This document shows, piece after piece, positions 11,720 through 21,262 of a stretch of 31,950 nucleotides of DNA. Source of the DNA: Phaeoceros laevis (lineage: Eukaryota; Anthocerotophyta; Anthocerotopsida; Notothyladales). How positions within the stretch are numbered: the first letter of the stretch is position 1; the number at the start of each line of letters is the position of its first letter. Made by a program: the position numbers and the translations under genes. The notes below the pieces were generated by a model. The model ran no database searches, had not been told where the DNA came from, and saw only the letters and a program-made list of their open reading frames with translations. Location of the stretch: positions 259,950-291,899 of the forward strand of contig JBNGIQ010009407.1 of the NCBI GenBank assembly GCA_049999765.1, given 5' to 3'.

Positions 11720-13995
11720 GTCCTTCTGGACGAAGAATTTGAACAAATAACAACATGCGTACTAGCAACTTGGCGTGAAGTAGTAACTTGACCAAGTGAA
11801 TATAGTATACACATTGTTGGTAACAACAACATACGTAGTAGCAACTTAACCAAGAAAAGGTTGGACTTCGTACTAAGACCAAGTGAATGCTAGTAAGTGA
11901 ACTTAGTGAAGAAAGCATAATAGAAAGTACCTTTTTTATGAATCATTGAAAAATAGTTTGTGCAATTTTGATACTAGAATATATTGCTCCCTCTACCAAT
12001 GAGGAAGAGAAAATAGCACATTGTTGGTGCTTAATGACCAAAAGAACCACGACTAAACATGTTAGAAAGGTTATGAGGATGATTCGTGAGTCATGAGCAC
12101 ATGAAACATTTATGATTCTTACTTGTTTTTGAGTTGGGGCCACCAACACAAAGCTAAGAGAGAAACCAATTTCTTCCAGGTTACTGTAAGTAAACCCAAA
12201 TTAAACCCAAATTAGACAAAAAGATGTCGGAAGATATTCGAGGAGAAAGGAAGAATTTATAAATACCATAGAAACCAAAAAAGTCCCATCAAAGAAAAAA
12301 GCAGAGAATAACCCAACTACTTCGGTCCCAATCAAAGAAGAAGGAGAGAGACTTCTTATCTCATATGTTTGTTACTTAAACACAAGTTGATCAAATTCAA
12401 AGAAAATCATGAGCCTCCAACAAAACCCCGGGGACAAGTTACCTTGGAGCACGGCTGTTAGGTGCCTTGTCACCTTTTCATACCTCGAAAGTTCAGACTT
12501 TGAGTGGCGGTGTTTACTGGACTCCACAACTTGTTGATGTTGTAAAGCAATGTCCGAAGGGATTTGCGCTCGTCCGCGTTGAGGATACTTATGCCGGAAG
12601 ATACTGTGGTAGATACGGCGGTACGTGCTGTATGTACTTGTAGGTTCCATGGACCCTACGCACGTGGACAACCTGCGGTTCTCAAACGCCACGGTAGCAC
12701 CGCGTCGCCGCGAAACAAGACTCGCACGGTTCGGCGCTCACGAGAGGGCTCCATCGCCCTCGCGTTATTCGCATTTTCACTTTTCTGAGTTCTGGGCTGT
12801 CAAATAATGGTACTCGCAATTGCGTGGCGTGGTACGGTCCAATCGACGTGTGTTGCATAGGGGTTGCATAGGCCGTCGCTGGCGTCACTAAAAAACGAAG
12901 CAGCAGAAGAAGGAGAAGAACCGCGACGAAGAGCAGCCAAAACCTCCGTTGTCTGTGGCAATGATAGCCGTTGCCTGGTGCCAGGTAGAGAGCGCTCCGA
13001 ACCGAGCCGACGTGGGTCGGCAGGTAGCCACCCACCAGGTCGGTAACGTGGGGCTGGGTCGGTAGCGTGCGGCTGAGTGTCAATTATTGGTGCCCGGAAT
13101 AATTGAGAAAACAAAAAAGAAATGCATGTCGCCTTCAGCACCTGGTGAACACCATGACAAACTGTCGTCTGGTTAGCAGAAGCAGAAAGCAAGCGTGAAG
13201 GAAATATCTGCTGTCCACCAGGCGTCCTCACCTACTACTCTTTCCCGTGAGGAGTCTTCTTGGCGTGTGGCGTCCCGTGGTAGGAGATTTTTGTGGTTCA
13301 TCATCACCCCCTCCGGGCAAGCTCCTGGTAGACTTATTAGGTGGGAACACCAAAGCAAATTTGCAAATCCAAAAGACTTCCAAAGACTCGTGAATGAAAG
13401 AATGAATGGAATCGACGCTTCATGAAATGAAAGCCAAGTCCCATAATAGACTCCCATGGAGTCCATGGTCTTTTCGAAAGAGCGCAGTCCTCTCTCTCTA
13501 GACTAGGTCAGTGAATGATGAACTGTTTTGACGTATTGCTTGGGAAATGCGACAAAGTGGAGCCAAGAGAAGACACGACAAGACAAGGACAAGTGAGCTT
13601 TAGACAGGAGAGAGAGGTGTGCGCACGCCTCTCATCAATCAGGCATACTGTAGAGACTGATGTGTGTGAAGGAATCGAGGATGGTTAATTTTATGAAGGA
13701 AGGAGTCACTAAAACAAAAAAAATGAAGGAAGAGGAGTCCTAGCGGGTTGGGCCAATCTCAGGGCAGCCTCTCCTCCCAGTTGCAGTTGGTTCCAATTGC
13801 AAGGGTGTTGTGGAAGGAGGTAGTAGTAGTAACAAATTAACAGTGTTATGCCAGATTCCACATGGAAGGAAGAAGGAAACGTGGACTTGTGGTAGAGGGG
13901 CTGCTGCTGGCTGCTGCCGCTCAACTCTGACAAGTCAGTATACTGTACATAGTTTGGAGGGTTTGGAGGCCAAACCCGTCCATCTCCATTGTCCC
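11720..13995. other. gene-free stretch
   Basis: AT-rich to 12400, mixed after that. The longer ORFs here (for example minus 12682-13083, with a leucine run) begin at non-ATG codons and show no family pattern. Nothing can be supported as a gene. Confidence 0.4.
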
Positions 13996-14000
13996 AACGC

Positions 14001-14010
14001 TATATATAAA
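14001..14010 (+). promoter_or_regulatory. TATA box
   Basis: TATATATAAA preceded by C-rich, GC-containing sequence is close to the plant consensus and predicts transcription starting near 14035. The first ATG after that point is at 14046 and opens a frame of 42 residues. The only longer reading frame downstream is the one ending at 14656. Confidence 0.5.
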
Positions 14011-14385
14011 CACACAAGTGATGTGTGGGGCCACTTTGACTGGCCATGCGAATGCGTATTGGAAGCTGGGAGGAGGATGCCTTCCTTGCCTGTGACAGCT
14101 TGTCACGGGTTCAGCTTTATTTGTCCAGAGAAGGAGACGGACGGTGGAGCCTCCATCTGCAATTCTGCAGATGAGTTGAGGGTGGTGACGCCATACTGTG
14201 TTTGCCTGTATGGATGGGACATACATGTGCCATGATGGTGAAAGCACCAAGGATGCTCGACAGCCTCACGAAAATTAAAGGCCCTGGCCTCGGGAGTCGA
14301 TGCTAGTGCGCGCACTACACACAGGTATGTAGTGTAGTACATTTGTACCATTTGAGCAGCGAGGTTAGACTCTCCAGGGACAGCC

Positions 14386-14656
14386 TCCGGCTTTAAAATT
14401 TGGTGGAGTGTCGTATGAAAAGGCAGCTAAAGCTGTCTCTGCCCAATTGCGAGGGGGATACATGCATGCAATGTGTCCATGTATGGGTGGCTATTCTCCT
14501 AGACACGACAAGCATAGATATCGTCCTTTGGCATACAAGATGGCAAGTGGAGAGGAGGATGTGTGGTGGAGCTCAAGGGATCGGAGGAGATATGTTGTAG
14601 GCCAAGTGGTAGACCGTCACAAAGACTTGGCCGTGCCACTTCTTTGGGATTCATGA
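14386..14656 (+). CDS. unidentified ORF or terminal exon
   Basis: The frame reads PPALKFGGVSYEKAAKAVSA from about 14386 and ends at a TGA at 14654-14656. It has balanced, protein-like composition with MGGYSPRHDKHRYRPLAYKM and WWSSRDRRRYVVGQVVDRHK. There is no ATG before residue 26 (14462). A donor-like CACACAG/GTATGT at 14322/14323 and an acceptor-like GGGACAG at 14385 upstream suggest it may be the last exon of a gene starting at the TATA box at 14001, but no upstream exon in a compatible frame could be fixed. The family is not recognised. Confidence 0.35.
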
Positions 14657-14726
14657 CGGATGCACATGTATCGCTCACTTGATTGGCTACTGGGTTATGG
14701 TTCCCAGCTAGCTATAGATCAATCTG

Positions 14727-15270
14727 GAAGTGTCACATCTCCTCAGAGCTCTATCTGGGAGTAAAGTTTAACTTCTTCGTCTTCTTCTCTGTCTGTGCAC
14801 GCTCAAGATGCATGTCCTGTATGGTATTTCACCATGGGTGCTTCGGAACCCATGTGCTCACAGTTTTTCAACAGAAATGCGCAGTTTCTGGACAAGGACT
14901 GATGACTGGAATGACTGCATGTCAAAGTGTTGCACATGATGTTTTTAGCTTCCGCATTTGGCTTTTCTTCAACTTCCTATTGAAAGTGAAGGTTTCCTAC
15001 AAGTGTCACACCTCCTCAGAGCTCTACCTGGAAGTAAACTTCTTCTTCTTCTTCTCTGTCTGTGCATGTGCTCAAGATGCATGTCCTTTATGGTATTTCA
15101 ACATGGGTGCTTCGGAACCCATGGGTTCACAGTTTGTCAACAGAAACTGTGCAGTGGACTGATGACTGGAATGACTGCATGTCAAAGTGTTGCACATGGA
15201 TGTTTCTAGCTTTAGCTTCCGCATTTGGCTTTTCTTCAACTTCCTATTGAAAGTGAAGATTTCCTACAAG
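14727..15270. repeat. about 273-bp tandem duplication
   Basis: Two units, about 14727-14999 and 15000-15270. They share GTGTCACA.CTCCTCAGAG, the TTCTTCTTC tract with CTGTCTGTGCA, CAAGATGCATGTCC, GGTGCTTCGGAACCCATG, GACTGATGACTGGAATGACT and GCATTTGGCTTTTCTTCAAC. The ORFs covering it change frame between units, so conservation is not obviously at protein level. Confidence 0.9.
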
Positions 15271-16152
15271 TTTTTTCAGCTATGCAGGCGAGAATAACAT
15301 CTAGCCACACTATGGGACATCGCACTTCGACTGCAAACCCATCTCCACATTCTGTACCTGTCCACAAGTAACTTTCACACTTCCAATTCATCGATTACCA
15401 TCTTAGATTGTTATTTGATTGTTAGAAACTTGTTCCATCCCAGGTGACAAAGCTTTGAGCACTCCCAAGAGCTTCAGGAACAAAATTCTGTTGGTAAGGT
15501 TCACTGTAAAAAGGCTGTTTCGTTAACGTTGCCAGGGTAGCATGCCACAATCTGCAACAGCATTGCACAAGCATAGATCTCCAGGGACAAAAAATCGGAG
15601 GCAGTCAGTGAGTTGCCAACTTCAAGGTGAAATATCTAGAAGCACCCCGGTAAGTACTCAGGTACCTAAACATCCATCTTGCCAACCGGGATGCCTGCAA
15701 CAAAATGTAATGGGAACTCACGAGTGCTTGAAATGAGAAACCTATTGGGAGTCTTCCAACACATCGAACGCAGGTAGGTCTACCGGTTTATAAAATTTCA
15801 GGAGCAACATCAAAGAAAGGGCCGATCAATCGGACATCATGAATCACAGTTTGATCATGCACTTCCAGCTTCGGAATCCTGGCTAGCTATCTAGCTAGCC
15901 TTGCAAGAGGCTGACAGCACACTCTTTGCAAGGAAAGTACGAGCAACAAGAGACAGCAGGCACACTCTTTGCAAAGAAAGTACCATCAACAAATCCAGGC
16001 CTACAGCGAGCTAGCTAGCTAGCTACGACACAACCGGTTACACAAGGTCACGCGTTCAACCCACATGGACTCCAGGGACGCGTCCTTTTATTGGTAAAAC
16101 CCCATTGCAGACCAACCAACCTCAAGCTCCTTGGAAGTCCGCGTCAAGATTT

Positions 16153-16737
16153 CTAAGCAAAGTGCTCGATGAGGACCTTCTCGAAGGCGCCGATGTAGGT
16201 CTGGCCGTTCACCTCGCCCGATCCTGGGCCCCTGAACTCGGTGGTTTCGTCGCCGTTGAGGCGGAGGTAGACGTTGGGGTGCGAGGCCGGGGCGCCCACC
16301 AGCTTGAAGGAGAAGGTGTGAAGCGGGGTCTCGCCTTCCTGCACGTTCACCACGATCTTGAACCTGCTGGCGTCTTTGATGTCCGTCACCAGGACGACCC
16401 GGCCGACGCCCCTGGGGTGGAAGGTGGTGCCTTCCCTGGGCTTCTGCTCCGGGAACACCGTCGGGTCCAGGAACTGGTAATGACCCGGCCACTTGACGCT
16501 GTGGATGACGAAGACGTCGGGCCCGTAGACGGCCGGGTCCTGCTCAATCAGCTCGTGCCTCTCCCACCCCGATCGGTTCACCTGCAGGTTCACCAGCCGG
16601 TTGATGCCATCCGCCGCCGGCCTCTCCTTGTCGGATCGGAGGTAGACGTTGGGGAAGGCCGTCGACTGGATGGAGACCTTGGTCAGCTTCGCGGGGAGCA
16701 GCGGGCGCGGTGGCACAGCAGTATTAGTCGACGACAT
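16153..16737 (-). CDS. beta-trefoil-like protein A (194 aa, unnamed family)
   Basis: Single exon with an ATG start shared in position with gene C. No signal peptide or membrane segment, so probably cytosolic or nuclear. Three internal repeats can be seen: VSIQSTAFPNVYLRSD (21-36) with GWERHELI (57-64); VFVIHSVKWPGHYQFLDP (75-92) with SRFKIVV; and FSFKLVGAPASHPNVYLRLN (142-161) with GAFEKVLIEHF (183-193). A three-fold pattern of about 60 residues fits a beta-trefoil, as in fascin-like, ricin-B-like and AbfB domains, but no named family is recognised. A role in binding sugar or another ligand is conjecture. Codon use is GC-rich compared with the flanks, and the gene is clean of lesions. It is one of three copies, with pseudogene B and intact gene C further right. 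Confidence 0.8.
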   Translation of the reverse strand: MSSTNTAVPPRPLLPAKLTKVSIQSTAFPNVYLRSDKERPAADGINRLVNLQVNRSGWERHELIEQDPAVYGPDVFVIHSVKWPGHYQFLDPTVFPEQKPREGTTFHPRGVGRVVLVTDIKDASRFKIVVNVQEGETPLHTFSFKLVGAPASHPNVYLRLNGDETTEFRGPGSGEVNGQTYIGAFEKVLIEHFA

Positions 16738-16910
16738 CCCTGCCGGATGAATTCACTGATGAATGAAGGAAATGGAATGAGAGCTCAAGCTCCGATCCCA
16801 GCACCAGGAAACAGCTCGGAGCGGTTGAGGAGAAGATCGATTACGACTCTTGTGAGTGCTCAAGTGAGTGTGAGAGAGGGAGATAAGCTGCTTCCAATTC
16901 TCCTATGCCT

Positions 16911-16923
16911 CCTTTTTGTAGCT
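16911..16923 (-). promoter_or_regulatory. TATA-like element of trefoil gene A
   Basis: The minus strand reads AGCTACAAAAAGG about 175 bases before the ATG. The same element precedes copies B (20439-20451) and C (24734-24745). Confidence 0.45.
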
Positions 16924-17207
16924 CGTTGCAGGCTGCACTGGAGCTCCCTATCCTTGAACGCTCGTCATCTGCTTCCTCTTTTCGCGAAAGGGTCCGATAT
17001 TTTGCTTTCGTGACGAGGCACCGTACTGCGTGCACTTTGCTCGTGCACCAATACTAGGCACATGACATTGTGTGGGAATACTTAGTCTGTGCCAACTTGA
17101 AGGAGTCCAGAGGCATTATCCGGTAGGACATTCCAATGCCATATGTAATGCCATGTGAAGTTGTACCTGGTTGTGACATTCCAATACCCGTTCCTTCCTG
17201 CCTAGGC

Positions 17208-17315
17208 TGTGCCTGACTGAGACGCCCACCCCTCTCTCTTGTCTCAATTAATTGATGTGTGGGTCGATCATCAATTGAGACACAGAGAGAGAGGTGGGCG
17301 TCTCAATCGGGCACA
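17208..17315. repeat. long inverted repeat upstream of gene A
   Basis: Left arm 17208-17257, loop 11 nt, right arm 17269-17315. The arms pair through TGTGCC.GA.TGAGACGCCC, the CTCTCT tract and GTCTCAATT..TTGATG with few mismatches. It lies about 470 bases upstream of the gene A ATG. It could be a MITE-like remnant or a small-RNA-type hairpin. Confidence 0.85.
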
Positions 17316-17691
17316 TCGCGATGTGATGGGACATACATGTGGGCTTTATGTTCTGGTACCACTCACAGGTCTGCAGCCTTGTTTGTCAGCGTCTCCTTTG
17401 GGAAAGAAACAGTTGGGAACCTTGACGACGTTGGGAACCTTGACGACGAGGGATGAAACGGTAGGTTGACGTGGGCGCCACGCCGGCGGCAACCGGGAAG
17501 GATGCCACCATGGACTTCAGAGCTGGCGGGTAACCCCGGTGAGGCGGTCTTGCAGGTAGTAAGTCGACTAAGTCGACTATTTGATACCACATTATTGTGT
17601 GCTTTAGGCATGACGCATTTGGCTCCATGCTCGCGACACACCCATTCTACTAAGAGGTCTAGTGTATGTGCTTAGAACAAGGTTATAAGGA

Positions 17692-17785
17692 ACAAGGTTC
17701 TCCCGGTTGCGGGTCGAAGAACCTGACGGGGTGTTCAATTCCCATGTGGAGTTGGCTAAACACCATAATCTTCCTACTACTACTA
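17692..17785 (+). repeat. SINE-like dispersed repeat with (TAC)n tail, copy 2
   Basis: CTCCCGGTTGCGGGTCGAAG, then AACCTGACGGGGTGTTCAAT, then TCCCATGTGGAGTTGGCTAA, CACCATAATC and a short (CTA)n tail. Same family as 5096-5175 and 21133-21210. Confidence 0.5.
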
Positions 17786-17803
17786 ACAAGAAGAATTTAG
17801 TAA

Positions 17804-17880
17804 AGTGCTAGATTTTCAAGCACTCCCACTAACATTTATATATGGGGGACGCGCTAGCCACTTGCACACTTCGTGCTAGC
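17804..17880 (+). repeat. LTR-like fragment
   Basis: Shares GTGCTAGATTTTCAAGCACT, CCCACTA and CCACTT then CTTCGTGCTAGC, in the same order and spacing, with the left end of the LTR candidate at 27303. It is probably a solo fragment of the same retrotransposon family. Confidence 0.5.
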
Positions 17881-18059
17881 TCACGATATCTTAGAGCTTA
17901 TGCTAACCTTGTACTGCCAAATCAGCATGGTGAGGTGATGGCAACTGTACGATTGATGCACCTTTGCATGGCTTCCGTGCAAGTGCTGGTGTTCTACAGC
18001 AGGCAGGCAGCTGCAATTAGGGACGTGGAAAGAGGACTACTTTCTGGGCACTTGTCTCG

Positions 18060-18896
18060 TAAATATGTATGGAAAGTTTGGCCAGTTGCACGCAAGGTGT
18101 TTGACGCAATTGGAAGATGCACGCAAGCTGGTTGGTCTGCAATGCGTTTTTACCAATAATTGGAAGATGCACGCAAGCTGTTTGACAATCTTAGCCACAA
18201 GGGATGCGGCAACATGGACTGCCATGATTCATGGTATGCTGAGCACAGGCTCGCTCCCGCGCCGGGTGCCCGCATTGTATATAAGAATGGATCCGGAGCA
18301 GGAAGGCCTGCTTTTAGAGGACAAGAGTACATTTGCTTGCCTCCTGAAGGCTTGTCCAAGTGCTGCTGCTCTACAGCAGGGCAGACAGCTGCACTCAGCT
18401 GCAGGGATCGTGGGAGAGGGCTATAGTTACTTGAAGGTGACGTAGCACTTGTCTCGTAGATATGTATGCAACGTGGAGCCAGTTGGAAGATGCACGCAAA
18501 CTGTTTAACCGTCTGTCCACAAGGGATGCGGTAACATGGAATGCCATGATAAATGGGTATGGTTGAAAGAATGCAGGCCACAAGGCGACAGCCTGTTTAG
18601 AAGGGATGATGCTGGCTGGTATTCAACCAGTGAAACACCACATTTCTTGTAGCATGCAGTAATGCGGGGCTGGTCACTAAGGGTCGACAGTGTTTTGATG
18701 CCGTATATGGTGAAACTGCTTGGCCTCAACCCGGCAACTGAGTATGCATGTGTGCATGCATGGTTGAGCTTCTAAGCTTGGGAGGACAGGCCATTCAGGT
18801 GCGGCGGAGAAGGTGGTGGGTGTGAAAATGATGTTTTTGGGGTGTTGTTATTGCTGAATGCCTGCAAGAGTCAAGGGGATACAGCAGAGCGGGGAA
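18060..18896 (+). pseudogene. PPR gene remnant 1
   Basis: Degenerate pentatricopeptide repeat coding sequence spread over all three frames. Recognisable segments are LEDARKLFDNL (about 18160), a stretch from WTAMIHGML to STFACLLKACPSAAALQQG (18200-18390), then VDMYATWSQLEDARKLF and STRDAVTWNAMINGYG (18455-18565), and finally an E-motif-like LLNACKSQGDTAERG at about 18855-18896. Stops and frameshifts separate them. The last motif is cut off exactly where the duplicated segment 18898-21092 begins. Such proteins act in organelle RNA editing; this copy cannot. Confidence 0.75.
18131..18157 (+). other. inserted 27-nt block derived from the trefoil gene 3' end, flanked by 23-bp direct repeats
   Basis: The block is bounded by two exact copies of a 23-nt PPR sequence (18108-18130 and 18158-18180). 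With the preceding G it matches the reverse complement of the trefoil pseudogene B 3' flank (about 19638-19665) over 28 nt with one mismatch, and the gene A flank (16089-16116) with two. Confidence 0.75.
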
Positions 18897-19635
18897 CATC
18901 TCCACATTCTGAATCTATCTGTCCACAAGTAACTTTCACATGTACACTTCCAATTCATCGATTATCATCTTAGATTGTGATTTGATTGTTAGAAACTTGT
19001 CTCATCCCAGGTGACAAAGCTTTGCTCTCCCAAGAGCTTGAGGAACAAAATTCTGTTGGTACGGTTTGAACACGGTAAAAAAGGCTGAACATTTCGTTAA
19101 CGTTGCCAGGGTAGCATGCCACAATCTGAACAGCATTGCACAAGCATAGATCTGGACAAAAAATCGGAGGCAGTCAGTAAGTTGCCACCTTCAAGGTGAA
19201 ATATCTAGAAGCACCCCAGTACCTATACATCCATCTTGCCAACCGGGATGCCTGCAACAAAATGTAATGGGAACTCACGAGTGCTGGAAATGAGCAACCC
19301 ATCGGGAGTCTTCCAACACATCGAACGCAGGTAGACCGGTTTATAAAATTTCAGGAGGAACATCGACATCAAAGAAAGGGCCCATCAATCGGACATCATC
19401 ACATTTTGATCATGCACTTCAGCTTCGGAATCCTTGGTTTTAGGGTGTAGGGCAGAGTCTGACAGCACACTCTTTGCAAGGAAAGTACGAGCAACAAGAG
19501 ACAGCAGGCACACTCTTTGCAAAGAAAGTACCATCAACAAATCCAGGCCTACAGCGAGCTAGCTAGCTAGCTACGACACAACCGGTTACACAAGGTCACG
19601 CGTTCAACCCACATGGACTCCAGGGACGCGTCCTT

Positions 19636-20262
19636 TTATTGGTAAAAACACATTGCAGACCAACCAACCTCGAGCTCCAAGTCCGCGTCAAGATTTCTAA
19701 GCAAAGTGCTCGATGAGGAGCTTCTCCAAGGGGCCAATGTAAGTCTGCCCGATCCGGGGCCCCTGAACTCGGTAGTTTCGGTGCCGTTGAGGCGGAGATA
19801 GACGTTGGGGTGCGAGGCCGGGGCGCCCACCAGCTTGAAGGAGAAGGTGTGAGCGGGGGTCTCGCCTTCGTGCACGTTCACCACGGTCTTGAACCTGCTC
19901 GCGTCTTTGATGTCCGCCACCAGGACGGCCCGGCCGACGCCCCTGGGATGGAAGGTGGTGCCTTCCTTGGGCTTCTGCTCCGGTAACACCGTCGGGTCCA
20001 GGAACAGGTATTGATCCGCGAACTTGACGCTGTGGATGACGAAGACGTCGGGCCCGTAGACCGCCGGGTCCTGCTCAATCAGCTCGTGCCGCTCCCACCC
20101 CGCCCGGTTCACCTGCAGGTTCACCAGCCGGTTGACGCCATCCGCCGCCGGCCGCTCCTTGTCGGATCGGAGGTAGACGTTGGGGAAGGCCGTCGACTGG
20201 ATGGAGAGCTTGGTCAGCTTCGCGGGGAGCAGCGGGCGCGGTGCCACAGCAGTCGACGACAC
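19636..20262 (-). pseudogene. beta-trefoil-like protein, copy B (start lost, frameshifted)
   Basis: Nearly identical to gene A through the first two repeats and most of the third. The codon at the position of the gene A ATG is GTG (20262-20260), and no in-frame ATG exists between an upstream TAA (about 20373-20371) and the body. Near 19750 a 13-base deletion relative to A shifts the frame just after the GPGSG segment. The conserved VNGQTYIG..EK..IEHFA end is replaced by a serine-rich tail running to 19636. The TATA-like element and inverted repeat upstream are kept. Frame integrity elsewhere suggests recent loss. Confidence 0.8.
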
Positions 20263-20438
20263 CCCTGCCGAATTCACTGATGAATGAATGAATGAAATGG
20301 AATGCGAGCTGGAGCTCCGATCCCGGCCCTGCACCAGGAAACAGCTCGGAGCGGTTGAGGAGAAGACCGATTACGGCTGTTGTCTGAGTGAGCGAGCGAG
20401 TGAGAGAGAGACAAGCTGCTTCCAATTCACCTAAGCCT

Positions 20439-20451
20439 CCTCTTTGTAGCT
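20439..20451 (-). promoter_or_regulatory. TATA-like element of trefoil copy B
   Basis: The minus strand reads AGCTACAAAGAGG, at a position equivalent to the elements of A and C. Confidence 0.4.
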
Positions 20452-20687
20452 CGTTGCAAGCTGGAGCTCCCTGTCAGGACGTGCACTTTGCTCGTGCGTG
20501 CACCGATACTAGCAGCGCCCCTTTGGGAGTCACGCCAGCACATGTATGGGAGTGCTTAGTCTGCGCCAAGGAGTCCAGAGGCCTTATCGGGTAGGACATT
20601 TTAATGCCATAATGCCATGTGAAGTTGTACCTGTGAAATTCACCATCCCCGTTCCTTCACTCATCAGTCTGGTAGGCCTGTCTAGGC

Positions 20688-20801
20688 TGTGCCTGATTGA
20701 GACGCCCACCCCTCTCTCTTGTCTCTATGAATTGATGTGTAGCGATCGGTCGATCATCAATTGAGACAGAGAGAGAGAGGTGGGCGTCTCAATCGGGCAC
20801 A
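20688..20801. repeat. long inverted repeat upstream of copy B
   Basis: Left arm 20688-20737, loop 17 nt, right arm 20755-20801. Same family as the hairpin at 17208, but with a longer loop and TCTCTATGAA in place of TCTCAATTAA in the left arm. Confidence 0.85.
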
Positions 20802-21132
20802 TCGCGATGTGATGGGACATACATGTGGGCTTTATGTTCTGGTACCACTCACAGGTCTGCGGCTTTGTCAGCATCTCCTTTGGGTAAGAAAAGTTGGGAA
20901 CCTTGACGATGCTGTTCAGGGCAGGCATTCATTTGGAAGACTCGCGGCCAGCAAGAGTCCTTGTACAACTTGTGAAAAATTCGACCACCACGGTCAAAGT
21001 TAGGGATGAAATGGTAGGTTGACGTGGGCGCCACGCCGGCGGCAACCGGGGAAGGATGCCACCATGGACTATTTGATACCACATTATTGTATGTGCTTAC
21101 GGCGCATGCTTCCGCCAGCCCGCTTCCTGAGT

Positions 21133-21262
21133 ACGCTCACCGGGGGCTCCCGGTCGCCGGTCGAAAAACCTGACGGGTGTTCAATTCCCGTGTGGAGTTG
21201 GCTACAGGAGGCTACATGCCCTGGGTATGTGAGTTGGGTGTTCAATTCCCGTGTGGAGGTGG
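21133..21262 (+). repeat. SINE-like dispersed repeat, copy 3, with a partial second unit
   Basis: CTCCCGGTCGCCGGTCGAAA, then AACCTGACGGGTGTTCAATT and CCCGTGTGGAGTTGGCTAC. The B-box-like piece GGTGTTCAATTCCCGTGTGG recurs at about 21238-21257. Confidence 0.5.

Larger units (their letters stand above)
15340..17604. repeat. segmental duplication, copy 1 (contains trefoil gene A)
   Basis: Homologous to 18898-21092 from ATCTCCACATTCTG to TATTTGATACCACATTATTG. It holds the 3' flank, gene A, its promoter, the inverted repeat and the sequence beyond it. Copy 1 has about 90 bases near the right end (from about 17515 to 17570) that copy 2 lacks; the missing piece lies between two short GACT repeats. 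Confidence 0.9.
18898..21092. repeat. segmental duplication, copy 2 (contains trefoil copy B)
   Basis: Partner of 15340-17604. The left boundary abuts the PPR remnant at 18896. Relative to copy 1 it has lost the extra bases near the right end. Confidence 0.9.

Noticed and set aside
12682-13083. Minus-strand ORF with a leucine-rich stretch resembling a membrane segment
   Set aside because: It starts at a TTG, the leucine run comes from a GAA/GAG-rich DNA tract, and the rest has no protein pattern.
16105-17013. 302-residue plus-strand ORF across trefoil gene A (and equivalents over B and C)
   Set aside because: It is the antisense shadow of the GC-rich trefoil coding frame and has no independent features.
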